64,000 nucleotides of DNA from Cupriavidus necator A5-1 (GCF_000744095.1 NZ_JQLI01000001.1:3658001-3722000), one strand, 5' to 3'; positions 43,401 to 53,684 are shown, counted from the first letter of the stretch. Made by a program: numbers and translations. Notes: generated from the letters alone by a model not told the origin.

Positions 43401-43832
43401 CGGACATTGGCAGCGCGGTGAGTGGCGCACGGGCGCTGGCAGCGGAGACGCGCCAGTGGCTATGGCGGGGGGCGCTGCGGCTGCCGTTATCGATGGCGAT
43501 ATCTCCACCGATTCCGATAGCGATTCCGCTACCGGCAACCCCGCCGACGCCGACGCCGCTACGAAACCATGCTGCGCAGCCAGCTCCGGCACGACCTGCC
43601 GGAACTGGCCCGCATCGTGGCACTGCGGGACCTGCCGGCCCTGCGGCGCTGGGCGCACGCCACGGCGGGCGCCTTCATGATCGTGCGCCGCAAGTCCATC
43701 GTCGGCGAGTGCCGGGCGCTGGAAGCGCTATGCGACGGCAGCGCAGGCTGGACACCGGCCACAGCGGCCGCGGCCAAAGCGCTGCAGGCACGGCTGCAGC
43801 GCTATATGACGGCCGGGGAGGCGGCCGGATAG
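40431..43832 (+). pseudogene. hybrid sensor histidine kinase, 5'-deleted and with several frameshifts
   Basis: The remnant can be followed through shifting frames: TM1 and a periplasmic sensor (40431 to about 41460, frame 3), TM2, then a break near the G6 run at 41689-41695; a HisKA domain with MSHEIRTPLNALLGNLE and HATPase with NNLLNNAFKFTA, SDSGIGTPP, GTGLGLSI (frame 1, to about 42615); a short frame-3 part with VMVLCQDARTGDHLEAWL; a frame-2 receiver with VAEDNPLNQALI and LTDMHMPVMDGHEL from about 42730; breaks near 43465 and 43555; and a C-terminal Hpt-like helix bundle ending at 43832. Domains match EvgS/BvgS-type phosphorelay kinases. At least five frame changes and the loss of the start make it nonfunctional. 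Confidence 0.82.
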
Positions 43833-43952
43833 CGGCGCAGCGACGGCCCCTACCACAATTGGCGGATTTGCGAGTGCCGCCACGCGGGACGATAATGGCG
43901 GTGCCGTGCCCTGGCCGCCACCCTGGCTATTCCTGGCGCGGCATTGTCTTCA

Positions 43953-45356
43953 ATGTTTCCCCCCATGCAGCCAGAACAAGGCCTCCCCCAGCCACAGCGC
44001 ACCTGGGCGATCCTCACCGTTTTCTGCGGCCTGATCATGGCCGTGCTCGATGGCTCGATCGCCAACATCGCCCTGCCCTCGATCTCGCGCGAGCTGCACT
44101 CCGACCCGGCCAGCACCATCTGGGTGGTCAACGCCTACCAGCTGACAGTGACCGTGTGCCTGCTGCCGCTGTCTTCGCTGGGCGATATCCTCGGCTACAA
44201 GCGCGTGTACCGTGCGGGGCTTGCAACCTTCCTGGTGGGCTCGCTGCTGTGCGCGCTGGCGGTCAACCTGCCGATGCTGGTGGCGGCGCGCGTGCTGCAG
44301 GGCATCGGCGGTGCCGGCATCATGAGCGTCAATACCGCGCTGGTGCGATTTATCTATCCGCCCACCAAGCTGGGCCGCGGCATCGGGCTGAACGCGCTGG
44401 TGGTGGGCGTGACCATCGCCGTGGGTCCGTCGCTCGGGGCACTGATCCTGGCGGTGGCGAGCTGGCAGTGGCTGTTCGCCGTGAACGTGCCGGTGGCGAT
44501 CTTCGCGCTCGCGCTGAGCCGCACCGCGCTGCCGGCGACGCCGCCGCAGCCGCGCGATTTCGACTATCCCAGCGCGGCGCTGTCGGCGCTGGTGTTCGGC
44601 ATGTTTATCCTCAGCGTGGACGGGCTCGGGCACGCCGGCTGGCGCATTGCCGGCGGCGTGGGACTGGCCGCGGCCGTAGTGCTGGGCTGGCTGCTGGTGC
44701 GGCGCCAGCGCGGACGGGCCGCGCCGCTGGTGCCGGTGGACCTGTTCGCCAGCCGCGCCTTCACGCTGGCGGTGGGCACGTCGTTCTGCTCGTTCATGAC
44801 GCAGATGCTCTCCTTCGTGGCGCTGCCCTTCTACCTGGAGTACCAGTTGGGCCGCTCGCTGCAGGAAACCGGGCTGCTGATCACGCCCTGGCCGCTGATG
44901 GTGGCGATGATGGCGACGGTATCGGGCCGGCTGTCGGACCGCTATCCGGCCAGCATCCTCGCCGGCGTCGGGCTGGCCATGCTGGCGGGCGGGCTGGTCG
45001 GGCTGGCGACGCTGGGGCCGGATGCGAGCAGCCTGGATATTGCCTGGCGCATGGCGATGTGCGGCACGGGCTTCGGTTTCTTCCAGTCGCCCAACAATCG
45101 CGCCATGATCGGCGCCACGCCGCCGGAGCGCAGCGGCGGCGCCAGCGGGGCGCAGGCGACCACGCGGCTGCTGGGGCAGACGACCGGCACGGCGGTGGTG
45201 GCGCTGTTGTTCAGCCTGGCGCCGACCGGAGCGGCACGTATCGCGTTGTATGTGGCAGCGGTCGTGGCGACGCTGGGGGCGGTGATCAGCCTGAGCCGGT
45301 TGCGGGATACGAATGGCGTGGAGCCTGCGCGGACGGCGGTGGAGCCGGACGCTTAG
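43953..45356 (+). CDS. MFS drug exporter, DHA2 (EmrB/QacA) family
   Basis: A 467-residue proton-driven exporter with about 14 helices. The family motifs are present: VLDGSIANIALPSI in TM1, a motif-A-like SSLGDILGYKRV, and motif C in TM5 (GVTIAVGPSLGALIL). It probably exports toxic compounds; no membrane fusion partner gene (EmrA-like) adjoins it. The ATG at 43953 is preferred; an upstream TTG at 43944 and a later ATG at 43965 are possible, and no strong ribosome site decides. It lies 120 bp past the broken kinase. Confidence 0.88.
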   Translation: MFPPMQPEQGLPQPQRTWAILTVFCGLIMAVLDGSIANIALPSISRELHSDPASTIWVVNAYQLTVTVCLLPLSSLGDILGYKRVYRAGLATFLVGSLLCALAVNLPMLVAARVLQGIGGAGIMSVNTALVRFIYPPTKLGRGIGLNALVVGVTIAVGPSLGALILAVASWQWLFAVNVPVAIFALALSRTALPATPPQPRDFDYPSAALSALVFGMFILSVDGLGHAGWRIAGGVGLAAAVVLGWLLVRRQRGRAAPLVPVDLFASRAFTLAVGTSFCSFMTQMLSFVALPFYLEYQLGRSLQETGLLITPWPLMVAMMATVSGRLSDRYPASILAGVGLAMLAGGLVGLATLGPDASSLDIAWRMAMCGTGFGFFQSPNNRAMIGATPPERSGGASGAQATTRLLGQTTGTAVVALLFSLAPTGAARIALYVAAVVATLGAVISLSRLRDTNGVEPARTAVEPDA

Positions 45357-45436
45357 GCCCTTCGCTCATCGATTGTGGGCAAACCGGCGGTGTTGCGGAT
45401 CGGATTACAGAACCGTGGAGGTCGCACACCGATTGT

Positions 45437-45488
45437 GTGCGCCCTCTCCCGCTTGCGGGAGAGGGTTGGGGAGAGGGGAGCAAACCGT
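45437..45488. repeat. dispersed palindromic repeat (REP-like), copy 4, with a partial second arm
   Basis: GTGCGCCCTCTCCCGC-TT-GCGGGAGAGGG forms a perfect stem; then TTGGGGAGAGGGGAGCAAACCG repeats part of the right arm before the usual tail. It lies between convergent genes, with CACCGATTGTG upstream as in copies 2 and 5. Confidence 0.78.
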
Positions 45489-45513
45489 CGCCGCAGAGGG
45501 AACCGGCGGACGC

Positions 45514-46488
45514 TTACTCCGCCTTCGCGCCCGATTCCTTCACCACCTTCGCCCACTTCGCGATCTCCTGGCGCTGGTACGACGCCAGCTTCTCCGGCGA
45601 GCCCAGGATCGGGTCCAGCCCCAGCGTCTTCAGCCTGGCCTGCACGTCCGGCAGCGTGAAGATGCGGTTGAACTCAGCATTGAGCTTCGCCACTACCTCC
45701 TTCGGCGTGTTGGCCGGTGCGAACACCGCAAACCACGAATCCGCCTCGAAACCCGGCAGGCCCTGCTCGGCCAGCGTCGGGATATCCGGCGCTGAAGCCG
45801 AGCGCTTCGCGCTGGTAATGCCCAGCGCGCGCAGCTTGCCTTCGCGCACCACCGGCAGCGCCGACGGCAGGTTGTCGAACATCATCGTGATATGGCCGCC
45901 GAGCAGGTCGGGGATGGCCATGGCGCGACCCTTGTAGGGCACGTGCGTGATCTTGACCCCGGCCATCGAATTGAACATCTCGCCCGCCACGTGCGGCGAG
46001 GTGCCGACGCCGGGCGTGCCGAAGGTCAGCGCGCCGGGCTTGGACTTGGCCAGCGCGATCAGCTCGGCCGTGGTCTTCGCCGGCACGCCGGGGTTGACCA
46101 CCAGCACGTTGGGCGTCGAGGCGATCAGCATGACCGGCGCGAAATCCTTCACCATGTCGTACTGCATCTTGCTGTACAACGCGCCGTTGATCGAGTGCGT
46201 GCCGACCGTGCCCAGTGCCAGCGTGTAGCCGTCTGCCGGCGCGTGCGCCACCGTCTCGGCGCCGATATTGCCGCCCGCGCCGGGCTTGTTGTCCACGATC
46301 ACGGGCTGGCCCCACGACGGCGAGATCTTTTCCGAGATGATGCGGGCCAGCGTATCGGGCGCGCCGCCGGTCGGGAAGCCGACCACGATCCGGATCGGCT
46401 TGGCGGGCCAGGTCTGCGCGAGCGCGGGGGCCGCGCCGGCCAGCGCGGATGTGACAAGCATTGCCGCGGCAAGGGTGCCGAAACGCAT
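45514..46488 (-). CDS. TctC/Bug-family periplasmic solute-binding protein
   Basis: A 324-residue secreted binding protein of the tripartite tricarboxylate transporter family (Bug proteins), with a signal peptide cleaved after Ala24 (AGAAPALA-Q). Family motifs are clear: WPAKPIRIVVGFPTGG, VDNKPGAGGNIGAE, FGTPGVGTSPHVAGE, and VPYKGRAMAIPDLLGG. No TctA/TctB membrane genes adjoin, as is common for the many orphan Bug proteins of Cupriavidus and Bordetella. Ligand unknown; carboxylates are usual. It is followed upstream by an SDR and an IclR regulator on the same strand, suggesting one catabolic unit. Confidence 0.93.
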   Translation of the reverse strand: MRFGTLAAAMLVTSALAGAAPALAQTWPAKPIRIVVGFPTGGAPDTLARIISEKISPSWGQPVIVDNKPGAGGNIGAETVAHAPADGYTLALGTVGTHSINGALYSKMQYDMVKDFAPVMLIASTPNVLVVNPGVPAKTTAELIALAKSKPGALTFGTPGVGTSPHVAGEMFNSMAGVKITHVPYKGRAMAIPDLLGGHITMMFDNLPSALPVVREGKLRALGITSAKRSASAPDIPTLAEQGLPGFEADSWFAVFAPANTPKEVVAKLNAEFNRIFTLPDVQARLKTLGLDPILGSPEKLASYQRQEIAKWAKVVKESGAKAE

Positions 46489-46573
46489 GGGTGCTCCTCC
46501 TGTTGCCGGCGGCTGCGTGGCCGCCCGCTATGTGAAGACGGCGGCCACTGCCGCCGTCTGAACCTGCCGCGCC

Positions 46574-47386
46574 CTACACCGCGATGCCGCCGAACTCCTG
46601 CATCACCTTGTCGTGCAGGCGCCGCATGCCGCGCAGCCAGCGGTCGTAGTCCTGGCCCTTGCGGCGATAGTACTCAAGCACCTCGGGGTGCGGCAAGATC
46701 AGGAAGCGCTCGTCGGCCACGCCTTCCAGCGTCATCGCTGCCACATGCTCGGCGGTGACCGAGCCTTCCTGCAGGAAGCCCTTGCGCTCGCCCTTCTCGC
46801 CGAACAGCATATTGGTCTGCACCCCTTGTGGGCAGATGCAGCTGACCTTGATGCCACGGTCGCCGTAGGTGATCGACAGCCATTCGGCAAAGCCGATGGC
46901 GGCATGCTTGGTCACCGCATACGGCGCCGAGCCGATCTGCGACAACAGCCCCGCGGCCGACACGGTGTTGACGAAGTAGCCGTCGCCGCGCTCCAGCATC
47001 TGCGGCAGCACCGCGCGCGCCGCATGGATATGCGCCATCACGTTGATCTCCCAGATGCGCTGCCAGTCGTCGGCGCTCGCTTCCAGGCCCTTGCGCAGAA
47101 TGATGCCGGCGTTGGAGCAGAAGATTTCGACCTGGCCGAAGCGGCGCGTGGCTTCGTCGACCAGGCCCTGCACCGCGGCGGCATCGGCGACGTCGACCGC
47201 CTGCGCGAACACGTCGCACGCCGGCACCGCGGCCTGGATTTCGGCGGCCACGGTGGCGGCGCCCGCCGCGTTCAGGTCGGCCACCGCCACGCCGCGCGCG
47301 CCGGCCTGGGCAAAGGCCAGCGCCAGCGCGCGTCCGATGCCGGTGGCGGCGCCGGTCACCACCACGGTCTTGTTGCGTACTTCCAT
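46574..47386 (-). CDS. short-chain dehydrogenase/reductase
   Basis: A 270-residue classical SDR. It has the nucleotide-binding TGAATGIG (residues 11-18), a following acidic ADLNAAG that favours NAD, the structural CSNAG (about 87-91), the catalytic Ser in VNTVSAAG and YAVTK with Tyr and Lys. The C-terminal 45 residues form a longer tail (EYYRRKGQDYDRWLRGMRRL) seen in several SDRs of unknown substrate. It lies 85 bp upstream of the TctC gene and 33 bp downstream of an IclR regulator, all on the minus strand, so they likely form one regulated unit. Confidence 0.92.
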   Translation of the reverse strand: MEVRNKTVVVTGAATGIGRALALAFAQAGARGVAVADLNAAGAATVAAEIQAAVPACDVFAQAVDVADAAAVQGLVDEATRRFGQVEIFCSNAGIILRKGLEASADDWQRIWEINVMAHIHAARAVLPQMLERGDGYFVNTVSAAGLLSQIGSAPYAVTKHAAIGFAEWLSITYGDRGIKVSCICPQGVQTNMLFGEKGERKGFLQEGSVTAEHVAAMTLEGVADERFLILPHPEVLEYYRRKGQDYDRWLRGMRRLHDKVMQEFGGIAV

Positions 47387-47419
47387 CGGTTGTCTCCTCG
47401 TTGAATAGGGATGGCCGCG

Positions 47420-48352
47420 TCAGTCGTTGGACGCGTGGGTGCAGGGTTCGGAGTGGGGCTCGGGCTGCGCCGACACAACGCGGGCCGACGCACGCGCGCC
47501 GCCCGGCTGCCACAGGCGCGATTGCAACGTCTCGGCCAGTTCGCGGATGCGCGGGCCCAGGTTGCCTTCCAGGATCTCCGGCGACAGCCGCGCCGCGGCA
47601 CCGCCGATATTCAGCGCCAGCACCTCGCTGCTGCCCGCCAGCCGCAGCGGCGCGGCGGCACCGCTGACAGTGCGGTCCCATTCGGCATGCGCCACGCAAA
47701 AGCCGCGCCGCGCGTGGTCGCGCAGCGCGCGTTCGATGCCGGCGCGCACGCCGGGCCAGTCCGCGCCGTGGTGGCGCGCCAGCTCGGCCAGCGCGGCCTC
47801 GCGGTGGTCGGCGTCCAGTCCCGCCAGCCAGGCGCGGCCGATCGCCGAGGTCGCCATCGGCAGGCGCGCGCCGTGCGCCAGCCGGATCACCAGCGCGCCG
47901 CGCGGCTGGCAGCTTTCCAGGTAGACCATGGCGTGCCGGTCCGGCATCGCCAGCGCCACCGTGCAATCGGTGGCGAACGCCAGCGACTGCATCAGCGGCT
48001 GCGCGATCTCGCGGATGCCGGCGCCAGCCACATAGCGGTGGCCGAGCGCCATCGCGCCCTGGCCGAGCCGATATTTCTCGATGGCCTCGATATAGGTCAG
48101 GTAGCCGAGCGTGGCCAGCGTATAGGTGAGCCGCGACACGGTCGGGCGCGGGATGCCGGTGCGCCGCGACAACTCCGCATTGCCGAGGTAGTCATCCCGC
48201 GGTCCGAAGGCACGCAACAGCTCCATGCCGCGCGCCAGCGCCGTGACGAAATTGCGGTCGTCGGCGCAGCCAGCGCCCGCCTGCGCATCGGCCGGCGCCA
48301 GCGTGTGCGCGGCGTCGGGTGGCGGCATCGGGATGGTGGTGGTGCGCTTCAT
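47420..48352 (-). CDS. IclR-family transcriptional regulator
   Basis: A 310-residue IclR regulator with an N-terminal winged helix (FVTALARGMELLRAFGP, ELSRRTGIPRPTVSRLTYTL) and a C-terminal effector domain (TVALAMPDRHAMVYLE, GRAWLAG, VSGAAAPLRLAG). The ATG at 48352 is chosen as it is closest to the family start with a 28-residue Pro-rich lead; the longer ORF has no support. It heads a minus-strand unit with an SDR and a TctC protein and probably controls them. It is divergent from the ABC importer genes 576 bp away. Confidence 0.9.
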   Translation of the reverse strand: MKRTTTIPMPPPDAAHTLAPADAQAGAGCADDRNFVTALARGMELLRAFGPRDDYLGNAELSRRTGIPRPTVSRLTYTLATLGYLTYIEAIEKYRLGQGAMALGHRYVAGAGIREIAQPLMQSLAFATDCTVALAMPDRHAMVYLESCQPRGALVIRLAHGARLPMATSAIGRAWLAGLDADHREAALAELARHHGADWPGVRAGIERALRDHARRGFCVAHAEWDRTVSGAAAPLRLAGSSEVLALNIGGAAARLSPEILEGNLGPRIRELAETLQSRLWQPGGARASARVVSAQPEPHSEPCTHASND

Positions 48353-48928
48353 GGGCAGACGGTCCGGAACAAGACTCTTGATAACAGCTTCGGGGCCGCG
48401 CAGTGGACCGGTATGTAGGGAAAACATAGGGGTCATATGCGCCGTCGATGGCGGCGGGTAGACCCTCTCGGGGCATACCCGAATACGTTCCGCCGGCTAT
48501 TTCGCTGTGCGGAATACTCGCCCGCTTTCCTTGACGATGCTGCGAAGCGTATGCAACAGTCGGTGAAAACGAACGACCGTGCGGGAACACTCCCGACACC
48601 TCGTCACCGGCTCGCAACGCCGCCGTCCATGCTGACGCGGCCAGCGTCCCGGCTTGCCGGGCGGCCATCGCGCCGCATCGCACAGGAGACAGCCATGCAG
48701 CACCTGCAACACGCATCCGCGCACCCGCACCGTGATTTCCACGGCGCGCTTCACCACGGTGGGCCACGGTGCCACGCCCGCGCAGCGGCGCGCGCACCCG
48801 CCTTGCCGCCCGCCTGATCCTCGCCCCCTGATTCCTTTGCCGTGGCCGCGCCTGGCGCCGCCGCGACGGAGCACGCACGGCCCGCGCCTGCGCGTGCCTG
48901 GTTTCCCCGAACCGCACGAGGTACCCCT
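48353..48928. other. 576-bp divergent intergenic region (IclR unit / ABC importer)
   Basis: No gene was recognised. A short inverted repeat TATGT-AGGGAAA-ACATA lies at 48412-48428, about 60 bp before the iclR start, a plausible but unproven operator. The remaining frames are random open frames in GC-rich DNA. The promoter of the importer operon must lie here but no good sigma-70 pair was seen. Confidence 0.4.
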
Positions 48929-49792
48929 GTGGCATTGTTCCTTCAACAGATCCTGAACGGCCTGACGCTGGGCGGCGTGTACAGCCTGGTGGCCCTTGGC
49001 CTGACGCTGGTCTACGGCATCCTGCACGTGCCCAACTTCGCGCACGGCGCGTTCTACATGGCCGGCGCCTACGTCTCCTACTACCTGATGACGTCGCTCG
49101 GCGTGAATTACTGGCTGGCGATGCTGGGCGCGGCGCTGGTGGTGGCGGCGCTGTCGATGCTGGCCGACCGGCTGGTGTTCCACCCGCTGCGCAACTCGCC
49201 CGAACTGCACGACATGATCGCGGCGATCGGCATCCTGCTGTTCCTGGAAGCCGGCGCGCAGGCGCTGTGGGGCGCGGACTTCCACCGCATGCCCACGCCG
49301 TACGGGCAGATCGTCGATATCTTCGGCCTGACCGCACCGCTGCAGCGGTTGCTGATCATCGGCGCCGCCTTTGCGCTGATGGTGCTGCTGCACCTGTTCC
49401 TCACGCGCACCATGACCGGCGCCACCATCATGGCGATGGCGCAGAACCGCGAAGGCGCAGCGCTGGTCGGCATCGATGCCACGCGCGTGACGCTGCTGGT
49501 CTTCGCCATCTCCGGCGCGCTCGCCGCGATCGCCGCCACGCTCTATGCGCCGATCAACCTGGTCTACCCCAGCATGGGCAACCTGGTGATCACCAAGGCC
49601 TTCGTCATCATCATCCTGGGTGGCATGGGCAGCATCCCCGGGGCCATCGTCGGCGGGCTGATCATCGGCATGGCCGAGAGCTTCGGCGGCTTCTACGTTT
49701 CCACCGACTACAAGGACATCATCGCCTTCGTGCTGCTGGTGGTGATCCTGTCGATCCGGCCGCAGGGCCTGTTTGCCGGCAAGGCAGCCTGA
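48929..49792 (+). CDS. livH: branched-chain amino acid-type ABC importer permease, LivH-like
   Basis: A 287-residue inner-membrane permease with about eight helices. It starts GTG-ALFLQQILNGLTLGGVYSL, the usual LivH start, and has GLTLVYGILHVPNFAHG and a conserved ILGGMGSIPGAIVGG loop that contacts the ATPase. A GAGG site is 7-10 bp before the GTG. It is the first of five importer genes (HMGF plus binding protein). The substrate need not be an amino acid; the family also carries aromatic acids, urea and amides. Confidence 0.9.
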   Translation: MALFLQQILNGLTLGGVYSLVALGLTLVYGILHVPNFAHGAFYMAGAYVSYYLMTSLGVNYWLAMLGAALVVAALSMLADRLVFHPLRNSPELHDMIAAIGILLFLEAGAQALWGADFHRMPTPYGQIVDIFGLTAPLQRLLIIGAAFALMVLLHLFLTRTMTGATIMAMAQNREGAALVGIDATRVTLLVFAISGALAAIAATLYAPINLVYPSMGNLVITKAFVIIILGGMGSIPGAIVGGLIIGMAESFGGFYVSTDYKDIIAFVLLVVILSIRPQGLFAGKAA

Positions 49793-49804
49793 GGAGCGCA
49801 AGAC

Positions 49805-50836
49805 ATGAAAGCACTGCAAGGAAAAACCGGCTGGATGCTGCTGCTGGCACTGGCCATCGCCTTCCCGCTGATCACGCCCAACAGCTACTACCTGACCGTG
49901 ATGACGCTGGCATTCATCTATGCCCTCGCCACACTGGGGCTGAACCTGATCACCGGCTATACCGGCCAGCTCAACCTGGCGCACGGCGGCTTCATGGCGA
50001 TCGGCGCCTATACGCTGGGCATCCTGACCGTGGACCACCAGGTGCCGTTCTGGCTGGCGTTCGCGCTGGCGGGCGTGGTCTGCATGGTGCTGGGCTATGT
50101 GGTCGGCGTGGTGTCGCTGCGGCTCAAGGGCCATTACTTCTCGATCTTCACCATGTGCATCGGCTACATCATCTACCTGCTGATCGAGAAGTGGGAAAGC
50201 CTGACCCACGGCACGGTGGGCCTGATCGGCATCCCGGTGCCGGCGTCGATCGGCCCGGTCGCGTTCGACAGCGTGCAGGCCCAGTACTACCTGGTGCTGT
50301 GCTTCCTGGCCATCGGCACCTTCCTGATGCACCGCATCGTCACCTCGCTGCTGGGCCGCAGCTTCATGGCCGTGCGCAACAGCGACGCGCTGGCCGAGGC
50401 GCTGGGCATCAACCTGATGCGCACCAAGGTGTTGTCGTTCGTGCTGTCGGTGGGCTACGCCGGCTTTGCGGGCGCGCTGTACGCCGGCCAGGTGCGCTTC
50501 CTGGGACCGGACATCGCCCGCACTGACCTGACCTTCGACATGGTGATGTCGATGCTGGTGGGCGGCATCGGCACGATCTTCGGGCCGCTGCTGGGTGCGG
50601 TGCTGGTGCCGTGGGTCACGCAGTCGCTGCAGTTCATGCAGGACTACCGCATGCTGGTGTTCGGCCCGGTGCTGATCCTGCTGATCATCTTCTTCCCGGA
50701 CGGCATCGCCGGCTCTTACCTGAAGAAGCAGGCGCGCAAGGCCGCGGCCGCGCGGCGCGGCAAGCTGGCGCAGTCGGCGCCCGCTCCCGCCCCTGTCCAG
50801 ACCCCGACCACCCGCGCCGGAGCCGACCATGCTTGA
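49805..50836 (+). CDS. livM: branched-chain amino acid-type ABC importer permease, LivM-like
   Basis: A 343-residue inner-membrane permease with about nine helices. Conserved parts are LNLITGYTGQLNLAHGGFMAIGAY and GGIGTIFGPLLGAVLVPW. It follows LivH by 12 bp, with GGAG before the ATG at 49805, and overlaps LivG by 8 bp, so it is translationally coupled. The C-terminal 35 residues are Ala/Pro-rich and cytoplasmic. Confidence 0.9.
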   Translation: MKALQGKTGWMLLLALAIAFPLITPNSYYLTVMTLAFIYALATLGLNLITGYTGQLNLAHGGFMAIGAYTLGILTVDHQVPFWLAFALAGVVCMVLGYVVGVVSLRLKGHYFSIFTMCIGYIIYLLIEKWESLTHGTVGLIGIPVPASIGPVAFDSVQAQYYLVLCFLAIGTFLMHRIVTSLLGRSFMAVRNSDALAEALGINLMRTKVLSFVLSVGYAGFAGALYAGQVRFLGPDIARTDLTFDMVMSMLVGGIGTIFGPLLGAVLVPWVTQSLQFMQDYRMLVFGPVLILLIIFFPDGIAGSYLKKQARKAAAARRGKLAQSAPAPAPVQTPTTRAGADHA

Positions 50837-51579
50837 GATCCGCAACCTCACCAAGAAATTCGGCGGCCTGACCGCGGTGCACGACGTGTCGGTGACCTTC
50901 GAGCAAGGGCATATCAACGCCATCATCGGGCCCAACGGCGCCGGCAAGACCACCTTCTTCAACCTGGTGGCGGGCACGCATGCGCCCAGCTCCGGCCAGA
51001 TCCTGTTCAAGGGCCAGGACGTCGCCGGCCTGCGCGCCGACCAGATCGCGCGCCTGGGCGTGGCGCGCACCTTCCAGGCCACGGCGCTGTTCGACCGCGC
51101 CACGGTGCTCGACAACCTGATCGTCGGCCACCGCCTGCGCACCCACTCCGGCCTGCGCGACGTGCTGTTCAACACGCGCCGCCTGCGTGAAGAAGAGCGC
51201 TTGTGCCGCGACAAGGCCGAAGCGGCGCTGGACTTCGTCGGGCTGTCGCACCTGGCGCACGAGGTCGCCGCCGATATCACGCAAGAGGCGCGCAAACGGG
51301 TGGCCTTTGCGCTGGCGCTGGCGACCGACCCGGAGCTGCTGCTGCTCGACGAACCGGCAGGCGGCGTCAACCCGGAAGAGACCGTCGGCCTCGCGGAGCT
51401 GATCCGCAAGATGGTGCGCCATGGCAAGACGGTCTGCCTGATCGAACACAAGATGGACATGATCATGCGCCTCGCCGACAAGATCATGGTGCTGAACTAC
51501 GGCGAGAAGATCGCCGAAGGCACGCCCGCGCAGATCCAGCAGGATCCCCATGTCATCGAGGCCTACCTGGGAGCCGACC

Positions 51580-51593
<14 letters not shown>
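50829..51593 (+). CDS. livG: ABC importer ATPase, LivG-like, with unusual signature motif
   Basis: A 254-residue ATPase with Walker [14 protein letters not shown] (residues about 37-49), Walker [16 protein letters not shown], and switch His in CLIEHKMD. The ABC signature before Walker B reads [16 protein letters not shown], lacking the LSGGQ or LAYGQQ form. Another ATPase (LivF-like) with a normal signature is encoded next, so the pair may have one canonical and one degenerate site. It overlaps LivM by 8 bp and LivF by 14 bp. Confidence 0.88.
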
Positions 51594-52287
<694 letters not shown>

Positions 52288-52329
52288 GTAGACGTGTGGT
52301 AGCCGCGATGCCGTACCCCTTACCGATTG

Positions 52330-52373
52330 CGGGCTCCCTCTCCCGCTTGCGGGAGAGGGGAGCAAACAAGCGG
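52330..52373. repeat. dispersed palindromic repeat (REP-like), copy 5
   Basis: GGGCTCCCTCTCCCGC-TT-GCGGGAGAGGGGAGCAAACAAGCGG. It lies between livF and the binding-protein gene in the same transcription direction, where it could lower or stabilise the upstream part of the message. Confidence 0.78.
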
Positions 52374-52426
52374 TTCAGCAAGGCATGGCAGACATAACAA
52401 GACGTAGTACTTTCAGGAGACAAGAC

Positions 52427-53599
52427 ATGCAACACAACATCATGCGCCGTATCTTCCCGCTGGCCGCCACCGCCGTGGCCGCCATGCTGGCATCGGGCGC
52501 CGCGCTGGCGCAGGAAGTGGTCAAGATCGGCTATACCGGCCCGCTGTCGGGCGGCGCCGCGCTGTATGGCAAGAACGTGCTGTCGGGCGTGCAGATGGCC
52601 GTGGACGAGATCAATGCCTCGGGCCTGGAGGTCAAGGGCAAGAAGGTCAAGCTGGAAGTGGTGGCGCTGGACGACAAGTATTCGCCCGCCGAGGCCGCGA
52701 TCAACGGGCGCCGCCTGGTGCAGCAGCACAAGACCGCAGCGATCTTCGTGCCGCACTCGGGTGGCATCTTCGCGCTGCAGGCCTTCAACGAGCAGGAGAA
52801 GTTCCTGGTGATGGCCTACTCCAGCGTGCCGCGCATCACCGACGCCGGCAACAAGCTGACCATCCGCATCCCCCCGGCCTACACCGGCTATATCGAGCCC
52901 TTCATCAAGGCGCAGATGAAGCGCTACGGCAAGAACGTGGCGCTGGCGCCGGCCGACCACGACTACGCCAAGGCATGGGTGCAGGCCTTCACGCCGGCGT
53001 GGGAAGCGGCCGGCGGCAAGGTGGTGGCCAACAACCCGATGTCGTACACCAAGGCGACCGATTTCTACAGCGGCGTGTCGCGCGCGATCAGCGAGAAGCC
53101 GGACGTGATGTTCGTCGGCGGCCCGTCGGAGCCGACCGCGCTGGTGGTCAAGCAGGCGCGCGAGCTGGGCTTCAAGGGGGGCTTTATCGTGATGGACCAG
53201 GCCAAGATGGACGAGATGGCCAGGGTCACCAACGGCCTGGGCATGCTGGAGGGCTCGATCGGCGTGCTGCCGCTGGTCAACGACAGCCGCCCGGCCGCGC
53301 AGAACTTCAACGCCAAGTACAAGAAGCTGCATGACGGGCGCGATGCCACCACCGAGATGTCGCTGAACTACACCATGGTGTATGCGCTTGCCGGCGCGAT
53401 GAAGCTGGCCGGCAGCACCAGCGATGCCGCGGCGATCCGCGCGAAGATGCCTGATGCTGTGAAGGGGCTGGCCAAGGAGGTCAATCCCAACGAGGTCGAT
53501 GGCATCGATGCCAAGGGTGGGTCGATGGCCGATACCGTGGTGGGCTGGGTGCAGAACGGCAAGATCTCGCAGGTACGGCTGTCTGAACTGGCAAAGTAA
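52427..53599 (+). CDS. ABC importer periplasmic binding protein (Peripla_BP_6)
   Basis: A 390-residue secreted protein with a signal peptide cleaved after Ala28 (ASGAALA-QEVV). It has the type I periplasmic fold: KIGYTGPLSGGAALYG, GVQMAVDEINA, DDKYSPAEAAINGRRLV and FVGGPSEPTALVVKQ. It supplies ligand to the LivHMGF-like importer encoded just upstream. CAGGAGA lies 7-13 bp before the ATG at 52427. The ligand is unknown. Confidence 0.93.
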   Translation: MQHNIMRRIFPLAATAVAAMLASGAALAQEVVKIGYTGPLSGGAALYGKNVLSGVQMAVDEINASGLEVKGKKVKLEVVALDDKYSPAEAAINGRRLVQQHKTAAIFVPHSGGIFALQAFNEQEKFLVMAYSSVPRITDAGNKLTIRIPPAYTGYIEPFIKAQMKRYGKNVALAPADHDYAKAWVQAFTPAWEAAGGKVVANNPMSYTKATDFYSGVSRAISEKPDVMFVGGPSEPTALVVKQARELGFKGGFIVMDQAKMDEMARVTNGLGMLEGSIGVLPLVNDSRPAAQNFNAKYKKLHDGRDATTEMSLNYTMVYALAGAMKLAGSTSDAAAIRAKMPDAVKGLAKEVNPNEVDGIDAKGGSMADTVVGWVQNGKISQVRLSELAK

Positions 53600-53646
53600 G
53601 CGAAACTGAGGTGCCGCTTCGCGCGGCGCCGGCAAATGAAAAAGAA

Positions 53647-53684
53647 CCCCGGCAGGCCGCAAGGCTTGCCGGGGTCGATTTTTA
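53647..53684. terminator. bidirectional rho-independent terminator
   Basis: CCCCGGCAGGCC and GGCTTGCCGGGG pair (one mismatch) around GCAA. It is followed by a T-tract on the plus strand (importer genes) and preceded by A-tracts that give a U-run for the minus-strand gene ending at 53710. Confidence 0.9.

Noticed and set aside
43569..43832. Stand-alone Hpt protein
   Set aside because: It has no ribosome site and continues the domain order of the broken hybrid kinase, so it is treated as part of that pseudogene.
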